Assembly: GCF_000002425.4 (NCBI RefSeq)
Contig: NC_037260.1
Coordinates: 16,977,095 to 17,041,094, forward strand
Direction of reading: 5' to 3'
Length of the DNA stretch: 64,000 bases
DNA from: Physcomitrium patens
Taxonomy: Eukaryota; Streptophyta; Bryopsida; Funariales; Funariaceae
Below the pieces are notes generated by a model. It did no database searches. It saw only the letters and a list, made by a program, of their open reading frames with translations, and had not been told where the DNA came from. How positions within the stretch are numbered: position 1 is the stretch's first letter; each line of letters begins with the position of its first letter. This document shows, one piece after another, positions 36,140 to 48,038 of the stretch. The translations under genes and the position numbers were made by a program.

Positions 36140-36562
36140 ATGGAGAGCCAACAACCAGCGGATTCAACTCAAGAACCTTCGTTTGCTGACTTACCGGATG
36201 AGACATTGCGATTGTCACAACCTTCAAGACGACGCAACCGAGATGAAGACCCTCAAGAACGACATGTTCTTCCTCGAATAGATGGTGAAATACAACGCGT
36301 TTGGTATCACGACCTTGGAAGAGATTCTCGATGTTTGGTGATATTATTGGAGATAGGAACGACTACTGATGGTGTTTCAAATGTATTATTTGAAGGAAGT
36401 TATGAAGGCCTCAACAGTGATCAAATAACAGGGTGGTCTTCTCGCCCTGGAATGGGACACTATCGATGGCTAAGAGGACCCATCAACTATCTTCGAAGAG
36501 AACAAAGATCAGAGTATGTAGCAAATACAATTCGCCGCATATTAGATTTTCTCAATATATAA
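36140..36562 (+). CDS. Third ORF of element I, 140 residues, unknown function
   Basis: It lies between pol and the polypurine tract, separated from pol by about 95 bases, and starts with its own ATG. The N-terminal 45 residues are polar, rich in Ser, Pro, Arg and Asp, and look disordered. The rest is more ordered, with RVWYHDLGRD, a hydrophobic VILLEIG stretch, GMGHYRWLRGPINYL and an amphipathic C-terminal helix ending IRRILDFLNI. I recognise no domain. The C-terminal half is also present in element O (29342-29560) and in traces in L0, always in the same place, so it is probably a real accessory protein. It could also be a short envelope-like or RNA-handling protein, but there is no membrane segment. 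Confidence 0.75.
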   Translation: MESQQPADSTQEPSFADLPDETLRLSQPSRRRNRDEDPQERHVLPRIDGEIQRVWYHDLGRDSRCLVILLEIGTTTDGVSNVLFEGSYEGLNSDQITGWSSRPGMGHYRWLRGPINYLRREQRSEYVANTIRRILDFLNI

Positions 36563-36603
36563 TCACCGCTCCTCGTGGAACTCGTCCCTAGAAGGGGGGG
36601 TAA

Positions 36604-37133
36604 TGTCACGGACATACATATAATTACCTATATGAATAGATAAAAGTATGTAAAAGTAGGTTAATTGTGTAATATCTTCTAGAAAAGCTTCTTAGAAGCT
36701 TCATAGACGCTGCTTTGACTTTATAGGAGTCTATAGTTGACTTTTAGGTTAGAAACTTGGTCAACAAGTTAGCCATGTGCCACGCATGTTGGAAGCTTAA
36801 AGAACAAGCTAACTACGTGGTCCATCCATAGAAAACTTGCCTTGCAAGCAAAGGCATGTGGCCTAGAAAGTCAACATATACTGGAGGTCTTATAGAACAT
36901 CGCCACGTGGCTTCTAGTTAGATAGTATATATAGAGGCAAGAGTGAAGCCCTCTTCACTCTTGTCAACTCCTTTCTTGCTTCTAGTCTAGTTTCAAGGGT
37001 CTCTAGTTTTCTTGTATTTTGACAATAGCCATTCCAGTTTCTTTCTTAATATACATATTTCTATTTTGTCCTATTTCTTTTTGAGAAAAGTCTCACTTAC
37101 TCTTTAGCTTTCATCGAGTTCTTGTCCTTGACA
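36604..37133 (+). repeat. 3' LTR of I
   Basis: 530 bp, nearly identical to the 5' LTR. A purine tract (agaaggggggg, 36590-36600) sits 3 bases before it and is the likely plus-strand primer. Confidence 0.96.
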
Positions 37134-39634
37134 CAAAGTGCGCCATTTTTGTAAGCCGATCTACCACAACAAAGATGCTGTCAAATGAGTTCGATGATGG
37201 CAGGTCCGTGATGAAGTCCATGGAAATTGAAGACTATGGTCGCTGTGGAATCGGCAATGGCTGTAGGAGTCCATAAGGGCGATGCCGAGGATTCTTAGAT
37301 CTTGAACAGATGTCACAGGAGAGGACAAAATCTTTCACATCCTTCCACATTTTGGGCCACCAAAAATCTCGAGAAATAAGCTCCAAGGTCTTGTTGAATC
37401 CAAAATGTCCCGCAGCTGGAAAATCGTGGCGAGATTGAAGAACTCAGAGTTGTGCTGGTCCTTTTGGGATATATAACCGCTCCTCAAAGTATAAAAGATC
37501 TCCCTCCACCTTGAACTTGTTGTCATTGGCACGCTGCTTAATATCAATGGCTACTGAATCTTCAATGGTCACGGCATGTACCTGATTCAAGAAGTCAGCA
37601 TCAATTGGTACAATAGTAGCGCAAAGCTGAAATTGCTCTAGCTTCAACAATGTCATATATTGTTGATCAAACGTTGCTTCTCCAGCCTTTGGTACAAGAT
37701 ACGATCTCCTCGATAAAGCATCAGATAGTCCTTATTGCTTTCTAGGTCGATAAGTGATAACAAAATCGAACCTAGATAGCAACATACTCCACCGAGCTTG
37801 ACGTCGATTTAGAACTCGAGCCGACATGAAATACTCCAAATTCTTGTGATCTGTGTATACGATCACTGGATGTGCAGCTCCTTCAAGAAAGTGACGCCAT
37901 TCTTGGAAAGAATCCACTATAGCAAGAAGTTCCTTATCGTAGATCTCATAATTGATTTCAGCAGTAGAGAACTTTCGAAAATAGAATGCAACCAGATAGA
38001 GCTTCTTGTCTTCTCCCATTTGTGAAAGTACAGCTCTTAAAGCAAAATCCGAAGCATCAATTTCTAAATAAAAGGCCTTTGTAAAGTCTGGATGTACTAA
38101 GATTGGAGCCGTAGTAAATGCGGTCTTCAAGTCTTGAAACGCCTTCTCTGCTAGAGGTCCTCATTCCAACTTATCCTTGCATGTTAACCGAGTAAGAGGA
38201 GCAGCAATTTGAGAGTAATTCTTGATAAAGATCCGATAGAAGTTAGCAAAACTAAGAAAGCATTGTACGTCTCTAACCGTCTTTGGAACCTCCCAGGACA
38301 CGATTGCTTCCACTTTCTTGGGGTCCATCTTCAAGCCTTCCGTAGTCGCAACAAACTCCAAAAACTCCATTTCTAGTTGGTGAAATAAACACTTCTCCAA
38401 CTTGGCATATAGTCCTCGTTCGCGTAGTTTCTCCAAGACCAAACGAACGTATTTTTCATGCTCTTCCTCATTTTTGGAGAATATCAAAATATCATCCAAA
38501 TAGATGACAACAAAATCATCAAGGTGCTCTCGAAAAATGTCATTCATCATATGTTGAAAGACCGCTGGAGCATTGATAAGACCAAAGGGCATGACATTAT
38601 ACTCAAAATGGCCATACCTTGTACGGAACGATGTCTTCCACTCATCTCCTTCCTTGATTCGTACGAGGTTGTAAGCTCCCTTTAGATCAATTTTTGTAAA
38701 GATCCTTGTATGTCCAAGTTGTTCTAAGAGACCAGAAATCAAGGGTAACGGATAATGATTCTTCTTTGTTACCTTGTTGAGGCCTCGATAGTCCATGCAC
38801 ATCCACAATGAGCCATCTTTCTTCTTCACAAATAAGATGGGTGCTCCAGCTGACGATTTTGAATAGCGGATGAAGTTCTTGGCTAGATTCTCGTCGATGT
38901 ACTTCCGCAATTCCGCCAACTCTGTCTGCGATAGATTGTAGATTGGGCCAAAAGGCAGTTGTGCTCCTTCCTGTTAGTCTATGGTGCAATCATATGGTCT
39001 GTGGTCCGGTAGCATGTCGGTATTTTTCTTTTGAAACACGTCTTTAAAATCCTTATATTGCTCCGGTATACTTGCTGTCGAGATCTTCTCCTTGGTAGTT
39101 GGAGTCGCATAAATGACAAACGGTGTGCCTTCCTTGGACGATCTTATAAATGCTCTTGCTCCAATAAATAAGGAATTCTCTATTTGGGGTTTTCTACTAG
39201 GCTTGCTCTTGGGTGGTTTTGTGAGAAAGGTCATCTTCCACAACTTCCAATCTATGGATGGGTTATGCTTTTCCAACTAGGAAAGACCAAGAATAACAAG
39301 ATTTGATGGGGTTTTAATAATATTGAAAATAATATGAATACTATGGCCCTTAAACATCACTTCTATAGGTTTTGATTCATGGGTGACACTACCGGACAAT
39401 AAAGATCGTCCATCTATGACCTCAACGTGAACAGGTTTGGATTTTTGTACTAAAGGGATCTTATGATGCTTCGCAAATTCTTTGTCTAAGAAACAAGCAG
39501 ATGCTCTTGAATCTAATAATGCTAAGGTTCTCAGTTTCTGAGGGCCAATAAGCAAAGGAATTGTAAAACAAAGGGCAGGTTGAGCGGAAAGAAAGGAACC
39601 TGGTTGTTGTTGCGATATTTTAGTGTCCAGCCGC

Positions 39635-40986
39635 TGTCGTGTTGTAACACGAGTATACAGTGAAAATAAAAAGAAAGGGGAATTTTATTAATATTCAGTT
39701 ACCTCGAATATTGGGAGCATCGACCAACTCCAGTACAAATACTCAGTGGTCAGGTTCAGTCACCCCGTTACAGTCAGCCGGGGCATACTGAAATGCTCCG
39801 TTCGATTCTAATAACGGGAGTTAGGAGGATGAAAAGGACCAATTCACACGACGGGTTTGAAGAGCCAATTGGATCCAATTTCGAGAATCCAATCCGGGTC
39901 CTCTTATCCAATATGAGACCTATATTGGTGGGGCAACCCAATGCAGTCTAGTTATGGGAAAATCCAGGTCTTACTACGGGCCTCAGCCAGTCTGACGCGA
40001 AGACCAATTTGACCCAATTACGTGAGCATCCAGGTTACTACGGGCATCTTACCCAATATGGGACCTGAATTGGTCGGGCGACTCAATGTGGTCCCGATTA
40101 CGGGGTTTCGATTCTGTTTCGGTCTGTCCTGTTCTCTGTGCCGTTTCAATGAACGTTGTTTACGGTAAATGGATCTCTTAAAGGTAAAAACAGAGGAGAA
40201 GGCCTTGATGACGTGAGCCAATTTCGGATCTAAGCTCTGACGGCGGGAGCCAATTTTGGATCTAAGATGGAAGATTGAAGAAGTTCAGAGGATAAGGTTA
40301 GGGGAGAATATAGTTTTAGGGAGGGGAGGTTTTTTTTTCTTTCGGGGAATCGAGGGGGGAGCTAGTTTTCAAGCTTTTGCAAGGTTACCAGTTCGGTTTC
40401 ATTGGAGGTTTTTGAAGATCAAGGGAATTAGAGAGAGGGGCTTCATGCTTCGGGTCGGGGAAGGAAAGACATAGAATTTGGATTTTTCTTCTTCGTAGAG
40501 TTTTGAGAAGACTGAGGCAATCGCGGCTGAAGTCAGTGTTGTAATTGTGAATCGGGATTTTTAAATAAAGTGGGTTTGAATACTCTTGACTGTTTTGTAA
40601 AATCGAGTTACGTTTGTGATTGAAGGATTAAAGGGGTGTCTATAGGATTGAGTATGCGGAGTGAATGAAATTTATTGGGTTAATCTAACAGGACAGTCAG
40701 TGGATACAAGATCGTAAGTACAAAGGGGTATTGAAGATTAACAGTTTGGGTTGTTCGGGATTCTCTGTAACGTCTAGAGACCTATCGGTTGGGAAAAAAA
40801 AAAAAAAAAAAAGACTTCGACAAGCAGTCGAAGAGCATCCGTATAGATTTACGGTACATTGTTGCAGTCGTTTATATTCCAGCAGTCAAAAACTGATAGA
40901 CTGCTTGACTATCGGCGAATCTCCATACTACCTTCTACAGCCAGACGTCCGGCGCGTTCTCGAGTAGGAAAGCACGTAATACGACA
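39635..40986. mobile_element. S1: 1.35-kb solo-LTR-like unit inside O
   Basis: It starts TGTCGTGTTG, ends AATACGACA (short inverted ends TGTCGT/ACGACA) and has the 4-bp flanking duplication ccgc (39631-39634, 40987-40990). It lies between gag and protease of O. It has no coding part and contains internal direct repeats (for example around 39899-39957 and 40044-40103, each with a CCAATATG-GACCT core) and a 17-base A run near 40796-40812. Its higher G+C than S2 suggests a recent insertion. It is best read as a solo LTR. Confidence 0.72.
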
Positions 40987-42289
40987 CCGCATGATTCCTA
41001 TTGTAGCTTGGCATCCTCGTTTTCCTGAATAAATGTGCCCGTAGTCTTGATAATACGTCGATTTTGCTTCTTGGGGCAGTTTCCAACTTTGTGGCCTTCT
41101 TCACCGCAATACAAGCATAGACCTTCTTCCATACGCTATTTTTTTTCTTCTAGAGTAAGAGATTTGACAAGTACCGCAACAATTTGCATGTCTTCTACCT
41201 CTGAATGTGAATTCACGCTGCTTGCCGACATAGTTGGGATGTGGCGAATCATATGTTGTCTTGAACGTTGGTCTTGGCGACGTTGGAATAGGCGGTTATC
41301 GCACTTCACAGCTTGGCTAATAGCTTCGTTGAGCGTTTGCGGATCAGGAAGAGTTAACAGCAAATCCTTCACATCGTCCCTAAAATCCCAATAGAATTGA
41401 CTCATCAACGCTTCTTCGTCCCAATTGATGTCGCATGCTAATTGCCTGAAGTCTGATGCAAAGATTGATGTAGAACGCATCCCTTATCGTAGTGACCGGA
41501 TCTTTGTTGTAGCCCATTGAACCTTGTCGTGTTCACCAAATGCTTCCGCAAATGCCTCCAAAAAGGTTTCAAAGTTATTTAATATGGACGATCGTTTCTC
41601 AAACAAAGGAACAAACCATGATAGAGCTTGTCCTGTAAGTAAGGTTCCAACAAGCCCAACACGTGACTCCTTTGTTGGATAGCGTTCGGGTTTTAAAACT
41701 GTTATCAACCTGATTTGGTTGACAAATCCTCGAAACTTGGAACGCGTACCATCGAACTTGTCCGGAAGGCTAACTCGGGGCTCCTTATGTTGTAGAACCA
41801 GCGGTGCTTGTCGAACCTGAGGCAAAGTTACTTCTCCAAGTGCAGAAGTTTGAGGCTAGTGCAACCTAGATTGTGCCATCCCAGATGTTCCATCATTATG
41901 AAGCCTTGCCACGACTCCTTTAATCTCTGTAGTTCTTTGCGATAACGTAGCGAGGGCATTCATGATAGCATCTAACTTGGACTCTGAACTTTCCGTCATA
42001 CTAATGTCTTGATCCCCGGCCATTCTAAGAGAAGGACAGAAATGACTCTACAAGAAGACAATATTGGTTTAGAGGAGGGTACTCCGTAACCTCTAAAATG
42101 CCTTAAGAGCTTCAAGAAAAGGGGTAATCCACTCTCTCCAAGAAGAATAAGACTCCAATATTGTAACAAAAGAAGTATCAGTTTAGAGGGAGGTAATCCG
42201 CAACCTCTAAAATACTAGTACACTTCCAAGCAGAGGAGTAATCCACACTCTAACAAAGAAGAACTAGCTCTGATATCTGAGTTGAGTGA

Positions 42290-42300
42290 AGTCTCGACAA
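42290..42300 (-). promoter_or_regulatory. Primer-binding site of O (self-primed type)
   Basis: On the minus strand TTGTCGAGACT begins 2 bases past the 5' LTR and is the perfect complement of the predicted RNA 5' end at 42439-42429. A tRNA-Met-like ATATCAGAGC follows at 42276-42267, again displaced. Confidence 0.72.
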
Positions 42301-42302
42301 AC

Positions 42303-42723
42303 TGTTATGGACACAGAATACAGACTTGATATCTACCAAGAAGTTCAAGAAGAACTGGCAAGAACTAGATTAATCAAATGAATACAAGAACAACACCAGA
42401 GAGGTGAGCTAGAGCTCTAAGAGATGTGTTGTCGAGACTGAAGAACTCTTCAACCTCGATTCCAATATATACTCCTATTTAGGAAGCTTCTCAAGCAACT
42501 TCTACCAACTAGGAAGCTTCTAAAAGATTCCAGAGACTTGCTTCTAGAAGGTTCTAGAAACTTATCTCTAAAAGGTTCTAAGGACTATGTCTCTAACATC
42601 TTCTATCAACTAAGAAGCTTCTAGAAGATTCCAGAGACTTGCTTCTAGAAGGTTCTAGAAGCTTGTCTCTAGAAGGTTCTAGAAACTTGTCTCTAGAAGG
42701 TTCTAAGGACTATGTCCCTAACA
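42303..42723 (-). repeat. 5' LTR of O
   Basis: 421 bp. On the minus strand a TATATATT starts at 42471, with the heat-shock array upstream (about 42703-42512). It pairs with 28871-29291. Confidence 0.92.
42429..42439 (-). promoter_or_regulatory. Self-primer sequence at the predicted 5' end of O RNA
   Basis: On the minus strand the 11 bases AGTCTCGACAA start 32 bases after the first T of the TATA box. They are exactly complementary to the site at 42290-42300 just past the LTR. The layout is the same as in I, with a different sequence. Confidence 0.72.
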
Positions 42724-43821
42724 CTAAGTCTTGGATCAAGCTTTGACTCACAACATATATTAAACACATATATATCTAAAAAACTTCAAAATTTTATTTA
42801 TGGAGCTACTATCAAACTTACGAAATTTTCCAAAAAGTATCTCTTCTTTTATCTCACAAATCTAGTATCACCGAAAACAAACCTTAACTTTGCAAACCTC
42901 TTACCAAGTCAATAAAAATTTAAATCACCTCAAATTAATGCTTATTGAGATCTTATCAAGTTTGCTTTCTAATTGTACTCTTTGATTTACCAAAAAATAC
43001 CTATTTTATCATTGAGGCTTAAATTTGTGCCTTAAGATCTGATTTTGACTCTGGTTCATAATCAACCTTCTCTGGGTATCAATATCTAATTTTTCTTAGT
43101 AATTTTTACTATAATTTATTCTTAACTACTTTTTAAAGATGCTTATAGTATTTTTTTTCCAATCTACTTTGTTTAGCCTTATTTATGGTCCTATAAAGTA
43201 AATAGAAGTTACTTTTCTAAAAAGGTAGCATTACTATTAAAAGTTTTATTACCTTCCTATCTTTTATTCATATTTTTTTACTTTATCTCTTAACTTGGCT
43301 CTTTTAGAATAATATCCATATTATCATCTTTCACCATATATTTATGTTATAACATAATATAGTTTCAATAATAAAGTCAGAAGCATCAATGTTAAGTGCA
43401 TAAAAAAGGTTATCATACTCCATGCTTATGCCTTTAGAGGACACCACATGTCCTAACTTTTAAAGTTCACATTTTGATTACTTACAATAGAAGCGACTAT
43501 CATGTAGTCAACCTAATGCTTTTCATAGGTATTGCTTATGCTCCTCATGCATTTTACTATATATAAGAATATCATCAATGAAAACAACTGCATACTTGTC
43601 CAAAAGATCTCAAACCAATTTGTTCATATGATCCATGAAAGCAGCTAGAGTATTGGTGAGGCCAAAAAATAAAATAAGCCATTCAAAATATCCATAGCAC
43701 GTATAAAATGATGTCTTTTTTATATCCTCTTTTGTAATAAGTGTCTATCAATAGCCACTCCAAAGATCTAATTTGCTAAAGATGGTTGTACCTTGAAGTT
43801 GATGTAGAAAATTATCCACAT

Positions 43822-45132
43822 TGTCATGATGTAATATGACTATATAATAAAATTATAATCAAAATTGAATTTCTAATTAATATCTAATTATCTTAGTTCA
43901 ATTATAATTTGAGATATCTAAACATGGCTTTAATAAAAACCTTTTAGGTTATTTTCTTATCTTAAAAGTTAGTAGGTTGAAGATTAATTAGTAATTTTAC
44001 CTTCTAGGTTATAGTGACTCTTCTACTACCTTAGAAAGACCATAAATTGATAAAATCAGATTAGAAGAAATAAATAATTAGTATAGTTGGTACTAGAATT
44101 AATTTGAGAGTAGGATTGGGCTAAAAAATCCTTAGGATAGGATAGATTGATACTTGGAGGCTGACCATTTGTGAGATAAGATTGAAATCAGACCTCTTGC
44201 CTTTAAAATGATGGCATAGGATAAAATAAGATTTTATTCAAAGACCGGAGGTTAGGATTTGAGAGCTAGCTTGAAGCTCTTTATAGAGGCATAAGGGTGG
44301 TTTTTTAGAAGGTTTTTGAAGACTTAGCAATAGTTGTTCAAAGTCAAGGTTATATTGGTGATTTGGGTTTTATATAATATAATTAGGGCTAGCAATTTTG
44401 GCTAGTTCATACAGTTGGTGTAGCATCTACAATTCAAAATTTGATATTATTTGGATTATTGGATATACTAAGTATATAAAAAATTTTGTGATAATATAAT
44501 AGATATCTAGTTTTAGCATAAGAGGATTTTGGAAGTTAGTAATTTGAGGTTGGATAGGATTTCTATGATATCTAGAGATCTACCTATTGAATCAAGTTGA
44601 AATTTGGCGTGGTCTTGAAAGACTTAAAGATCAAGCTCCATACCAATTTTGAATCAAAGTTAACTATTAAAGAAGGAAAAATCACTGCTTGGATTTTTGC
44701 TTCACTTTTCATATTGGCGGCCGAGTGACATCAATGAAATTTTTAGAGGTTTCTTTATAATCTATAAGTTGGATTGAGCTAAAAATTCTCAAGCATATAG
44801 AAGACTTATATTGATATTTGCATGTAAAATTTTGCATCAAGTGGATAGTCAAATTAGATGTTACAGCTTGTTAAAATTCACTGATTAGAATATGGGCTTA
44901 TAAGAAAAATCTAAATTGCTTAAATATGAAAGTAATAAGGTAATTGGGATTTATGTATGATTAAGACTACTGAGAAGAGTTTTTTTTAGCACTTTTGGAT
45001 TAAAATTTAAATTATATTCTTCTCATATGGATGAAACCTATTAGGATTTCTTGAATACTTGTGAAAGACAACCTCACTTTCCATAGCTAGATGCCCGATG
45101 CATTCTTAAATAAGACAAAACGTAATATGACA
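43822..45132. mobile_element. S2: decayed copy of the S1-type unit inside the L1 reverse transcriptase
   Basis: 1.31 kb, flanked by the 4-bp duplication acat (43818-43821, 45133-45136). Its ends match those of S1 (TGTCATGATG...AATATGACA), as do internal blocks such as the one near 44270-44330. It interrupts the L1 reverse transcriptase, which continues on both sides. Strongly AT-shifted compared with S1, so much older. Confidence 0.68.
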
Positions 45133-45564
45133 ACATGTAGAAGAGAATATGTATTTTTAATAGTCTACTTATTGAGGCCTTGATAGTCAATGCAAAGCCA
45201 AAGTCTACGATCTTTCTTGAGTGTAAAGTATACAAATGCTTTTCATAGTGATGTGCTTTTTCAAATGAGGCTCTTTTCCAAGAGTTTGTCTAATATCTTT
45301 GGCAGCCCTTTAAGTTCATTTGGTGCTTGGTAATAAATTGGCCAACTTAGTGTTTGGCTCTAAGTAATAGTTATATTTATAAGGGTGCACTTCAATCAAG
45401 AAGCACACCATTAGGTAGGTCAATTAGGAAGACATCTCAATATTCTCATATGAATTGATCTACCCATTTTACTCCTTTGATTGTCTTTCCTATCTTTGAT
45501 ACATGATTTGAAACCACCATATATAACAGTGTTGTATTGTAATTACTTATAGTATGAAAAAATT

Positions 45565-46491
45565 TGTTAGGACATATAATATGTTCATAAGTCTTGATGT
45601 ATGTTAGAATGATTAATAAATTAATTTAAAGAGAGTGGATATAAAAAAATTATTTTAAATTTTATCTATTTTGATTATAGCATTTAAAAAAATTATAAGA
45701 CCTAAATGTATAGTATGAAGCCTTGAGAGGAGATTAGAGCCTAAAGAAAAAAATCTTAACTAGTAGGAGGCTTATTGGGAGGAATGAAAGCAAGGCATGA
45801 TTGGATGAAGGTAAGGAATGGGGATCTTCATTCCTAATAGTCGAAGGCCATGTTGAATGGACATTAAGGAGGCTGCCGAGGCCTTATTAGAAATTAGGTT
45901 TTTTTTTCAAAGTCATTCGAACTTTAGAGGCTAGAATCATCAAGTTTAGGTTTTTGGATATGAATTGGGTGTAAATTTTGTTTGATTTGGAGTTTTTATG
46001 AAGGAGTTATTGGTGCTCAAAGTTAAGGTGTCTATTTTGTACCTATTGTCACTCTTTGGGGCATAACATGCATTTACAGAGAGTAACAAAAGATCGATGA
46101 CTAGGATTGGAGAGAGCACTTTTTTAAATATACTTTTCATAGATTGTTTAATGAATTTGGAGTTCACATGAAGAAGTTATAGAGGGTTGAAGTCAGTGCA
46201 TCCAAATCAAAGGCAGTAAATAAGTGATTTTATTCATAATAATGGTTGGAGCCATATCTTGAATTTCTAGACGAATTTTTGGCTCAAACCTTTTAGAGAA
46301 GGTAGATTATTGTGCTAAAAAGCTATATATACAAACTTAGTCTTTCTTATCTCAAGACTTGATTGAGCAATTAGTGGCAACTAGGAATCCAAAGCTTTCT
46401 TGAGGTAAACTTTCTCCACCCTGATCTCAGTTGTTTATGTTATATTTGCTTATTCATAAAAGTCATTCCTATAAGTAAGTATTTAGTTACA
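45565..46491. mobile_element. X2: LTR-like unit of family X inside L1
   Basis: About 0.93 kb, starting TGTTAGGACATA and ending GTTACA, with a possible 4-bp duplication aatt on each side (45561-45564, 46492-46495). It matches X1 in long patches. It lies between protease and RT of L1. No coding part. Confidence 0.52.
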
Positions 46492-48025
46492 AATTATTTT
46501 TTTTCCTCACTCAATGCAAAGATACAAAGAGTCACCTTACGTCTACTATCTTTGAAGGAGATTGTCCTTGTTAGGCATTAACTTGCTTATTTTTTACCTT
46601 TAGCTATAGCATATCAAGGATAACATCATATTAGCTTTATTATCTTGAATCTCTCTCTTATGATGTAGGTGTCAATCAAGCTCAAGGTTTTTTATTCATA
46701 TGTCTCAGTCAATATATTTTCTTAGTCATCTGCAAGGTATATGCTCTCTCCTTTAATTATCTTAGTTTCAATTCCAAGTTGGTCAATAATTTCAATCAAG
46801 ATGTAATTTTTTGTAGAGCTATAATCCATAAGCACTTAATATAGTTGTCTTCTTAATAGTCTTATTAGATGCACCAGTTGACTCTTTTTATGATTGTTTA
46901 AAGCCATGTCATTTGTTTGTGAGAAACAATAGCTATCTCTAGTACTGGCCCTCGACGCCTTTAATAGGGAGCCTTATTGCTTTGTCTTATTATCGACTTG
47001 GTGAGTCTCAAGACTTTGAATCTATCTTGTTTTGTTGGTGTTTTAATTTTGATATTTTGAATAATTTTTAATCTAATGGCCTTGCTCTTGATAATAGAAA
47101 TATAATCCTTTTTTCACTAATATTTGTCATTTTTGGAGTGTCAGCAATCCTTATAGGGCATAAATCTCCATTGGCATTGATTGTTGTGCTATAGTATTAG
47201 ATAATAGCATAGGACTTCAAGCTGTAGGTTGTGCTCTACAATTTTTGAAATCTATAGCATTGATTCTCTCTGCAATCCTAATTGCTTCTTCAAATGTTTG
47301 TCAATCTCTTAGTTCTACCTCTCACTAGACTCCAAGTTTCAAACCTTGTAGAAATTGATCTATCATCTTTGCCTCTGAAATATTATCAATTTGAAGACAT
47401 AGAGACTTGAATCGAAAGACATAATTTTGCATTGTCCTAGATTGTATAAGATATGTCAAATAATTGCATGCTATTTTTTCCGCATTAATGGACCAAAATC
47501 AATTCCTAAACTTGATGTCAAACTCCTTTCAATGACAAAATCTACCTTAAGCTCTATGGCTTTGAACTTGATGTCACTACCAAATGGCTCTTGCATCTCA
47601 TAAATAACTAGTTGCATATATAATTCTTTCAATGGTATTTGTCCCAAATAATTGAAGGTATTGTTGTATATTAAAAATCCATCGATATACACCTTGCTTT
47701 GAAGTCTCAGAGTATGTATTAAGCTTATTCAATTTTAGCCTAATAGATCTTGACTTTCATATCTTAAAAGATTTTATTTGTCCTTGTAAAGTAGCTATTT
47801 CACCTAAGAGGTGTTGTGTTTAAGCTTCCATTTGGAATGCTCCGCCATATCTCCCATGTTGTAATTTCCTCCATGATTCTACTACTATAATACCTTCTCA
47901 CCTTTTAATTGATTTTTTAAGTTTAACTTGTGGGAGCCCCAACATAGTACCTAGTGAAATCATAACAACTGACCTAGAACTAGATATTGGTTGTCAACAC
48001 ACTACCAAAGAATAGTCTAGTACTT

Positions 48026-48038
48026 GCTCTAATATCAA
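48026..48038 (-). promoter_or_regulatory. tRNA-type primer-binding site of L1
   Basis: On the minus strand TTGATATTAGAGC abuts the 5' LTR directly. It resembles TGGTATCAGAGC, the site complementary to the 3' end of plant initiator tRNA-Met, after C-to-T decay. So L1, unlike I and O, looks tRNA-primed. Confidence 0.6.

Larger units (their letters stand above)
30801..37133 (+). mobile_element. I: young, whole-looking Ty3/gypsy chromovirus inserted in O
   Basis: A 6,333-bp element with two 530-bp LTRs (30801-31330, 36604-37133) that differ at about two positions, and a perfect 5-bp target duplication caaag (30796-30800, 37134-37138). LTR ends are TGTCACGG...CCTTGACA. Inside are a self-primer-type binding site, gag, pol (protease, RT, RNase H, integrase, GPF/Y, chromodomain), a third ORF and a polypurine tract (36590-36600). 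It looks whole, with no breaks I can see, and is very recent. The order RT-RNase H-integrase and the C-terminal chromodomain define the chromovirus branch of Ty3/gypsy. Confidence 0.96.
28871..42723 (-). mobile_element. O: Ty3/gypsy chromovirus inserted in B
   Basis: Minus-strand element with LTRs 28871-29291 and 42303-42723 (421 bp each) and target duplication ctaag (28866-28870 and 42724-42728). Parts: gag with zinc knuckle about 42.02-41.03 kb, protease about 39.6-39.3 kb, RT 38.9-38.2 kb, RNase H 38.1-37.7 kb, integrase 37.6-37.14 and 30.8-30.45 kb, GPF/Y module and chromodomain 30.2-29.87 kb, third ORF 29.6-29.34 kb. It is interrupted by I (in the integrase) and S1 (between gag and protease). 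The LTRs differ at about 12 of 421 positions, all transitions, so it is of intermediate age. Several further breaks are present. Confidence 0.92.
27859..43354. mobile_element. B: solo-LTR-like unit inside L1, split by element O
   Basis: The left part is 27859-28870 and the right part 42729-43354, together about 1.63 kb and homologous to A and C. It lies between the RNase H and the RT end of L1. It is split by the O element, whose target duplication ctaag joins the two halves. The start reads TGTCGTATTACG. I see no clear target duplication for B itself. Confidence 0.62.

Noticed and set aside
39635-40986. S1 as a DNA transposon or MITE
   Set aside because: It has TG...CA ends and only a 6-bp inverted terminus, with a second copy of LTR character. 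A solo LTR fits better, though this is not proven.
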